Shown in pieces: positions 5,250 through 5,251 of a DNA stretch of 5,251 nucleotides. The translations under genes were made by a program, and so were the position numbers. Position 1 is the first letter of the stretch, and every line of letters starts with the position of its first letter. The notes under the pieces are model-generated. The model was not told the DNA's origin. It searched no databases and saw only the letters and a program-made list of their open reading frames with translations. This DNA comes from an uncultured Clostridia bacterium. GTDB lineage: Bacteria > Bacillota > Clostridia > Oscillospirales > Acutalibacteraceae. The stretch is from the NCBI GenBank assembly GCA_944384865.1, contig CALWVC010000113.1:1-5251 (forward strand), read 5' to 3'.

Positions 5250-5251
5250 AT

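Noticed and set aside
1..5251. CRISPR array, tRNA or rRNA genes, and intact insertion sequences
   Set aside because: No regularly spaced repeats, no tRNA-like cloverleaf or rRNA signature, and no full-length transposase with terminal inverted repeats were seen.

Overview
The window most likely comes from a low-to-moderate GC Firmicute of the Clostridia, possibly a gut or anaerobic lineage. The evidence is strong AGGAGG-type ribosome binding sites, a CsoR/CopA copper module of clostridial type with a C-terminal HMA domain on CopA, and AT-rich flanks. Genus cannot be decided from this sequence.

Layout from left to right. Positions 1-99 (+) hold the last 32 codons of an XRE-type HTH regulator. 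Positions 140-979 (-) hold two adjacent broken genes in the same direction: a multi-pass membrane protein split over three frames (433-979) and the N-terminal half of an alpha/beta hydrolase (140-424), which has frameshifts around its nucleophile elbow. Positions 980-1458 have no convincing gene. They contain an unexplained, more GC-rich block with nested inverted repeats, ending in a strong hairpin (1338-1370) that can serve as the terminator of the copper operon. Positions 1459-3972 (-) encode an intact Cu+ P1B-ATPase, CopA, with HMA domains at both ends. Positions 3973-4186 are a spacer with palindromes. Positions 4187-4489 (-) encode the Cu(I)-sensing repressor CsoR. Its promoter (4532-4560) is a consensus TTGACA-17-TATAAT whose spacer is a CsoR-type operator, and a second operator copy lies just downstream, inverted. 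Positions 4562-4788 (-) look like a decayed DDE transposase, and 4787-4911 (+) look like the end of an AraC regulator with a stop inside. The right edge (5094-5249, -) is the C-terminal end of an unrecognised gene with an in-frame TAG and an overlapping terminator hairpin.

How the genes work together: Cu(I) binding to CsoR should release the promoter, giving one csoR-copA transcript and Cu+ export through CopA. The 3' end of copA carries its own Shine-Dalgarno sequence and ATG in front of the last HMA domain. The gene may therefore also make a free 67-residue CopZ-like copper chaperone. This nested gene and the operator-within-promoter arrangement are the most interesting signals. The intact copper cassette sits in a field of gene relics, consistent with insertion or retention under selection in a decaying accessory region.
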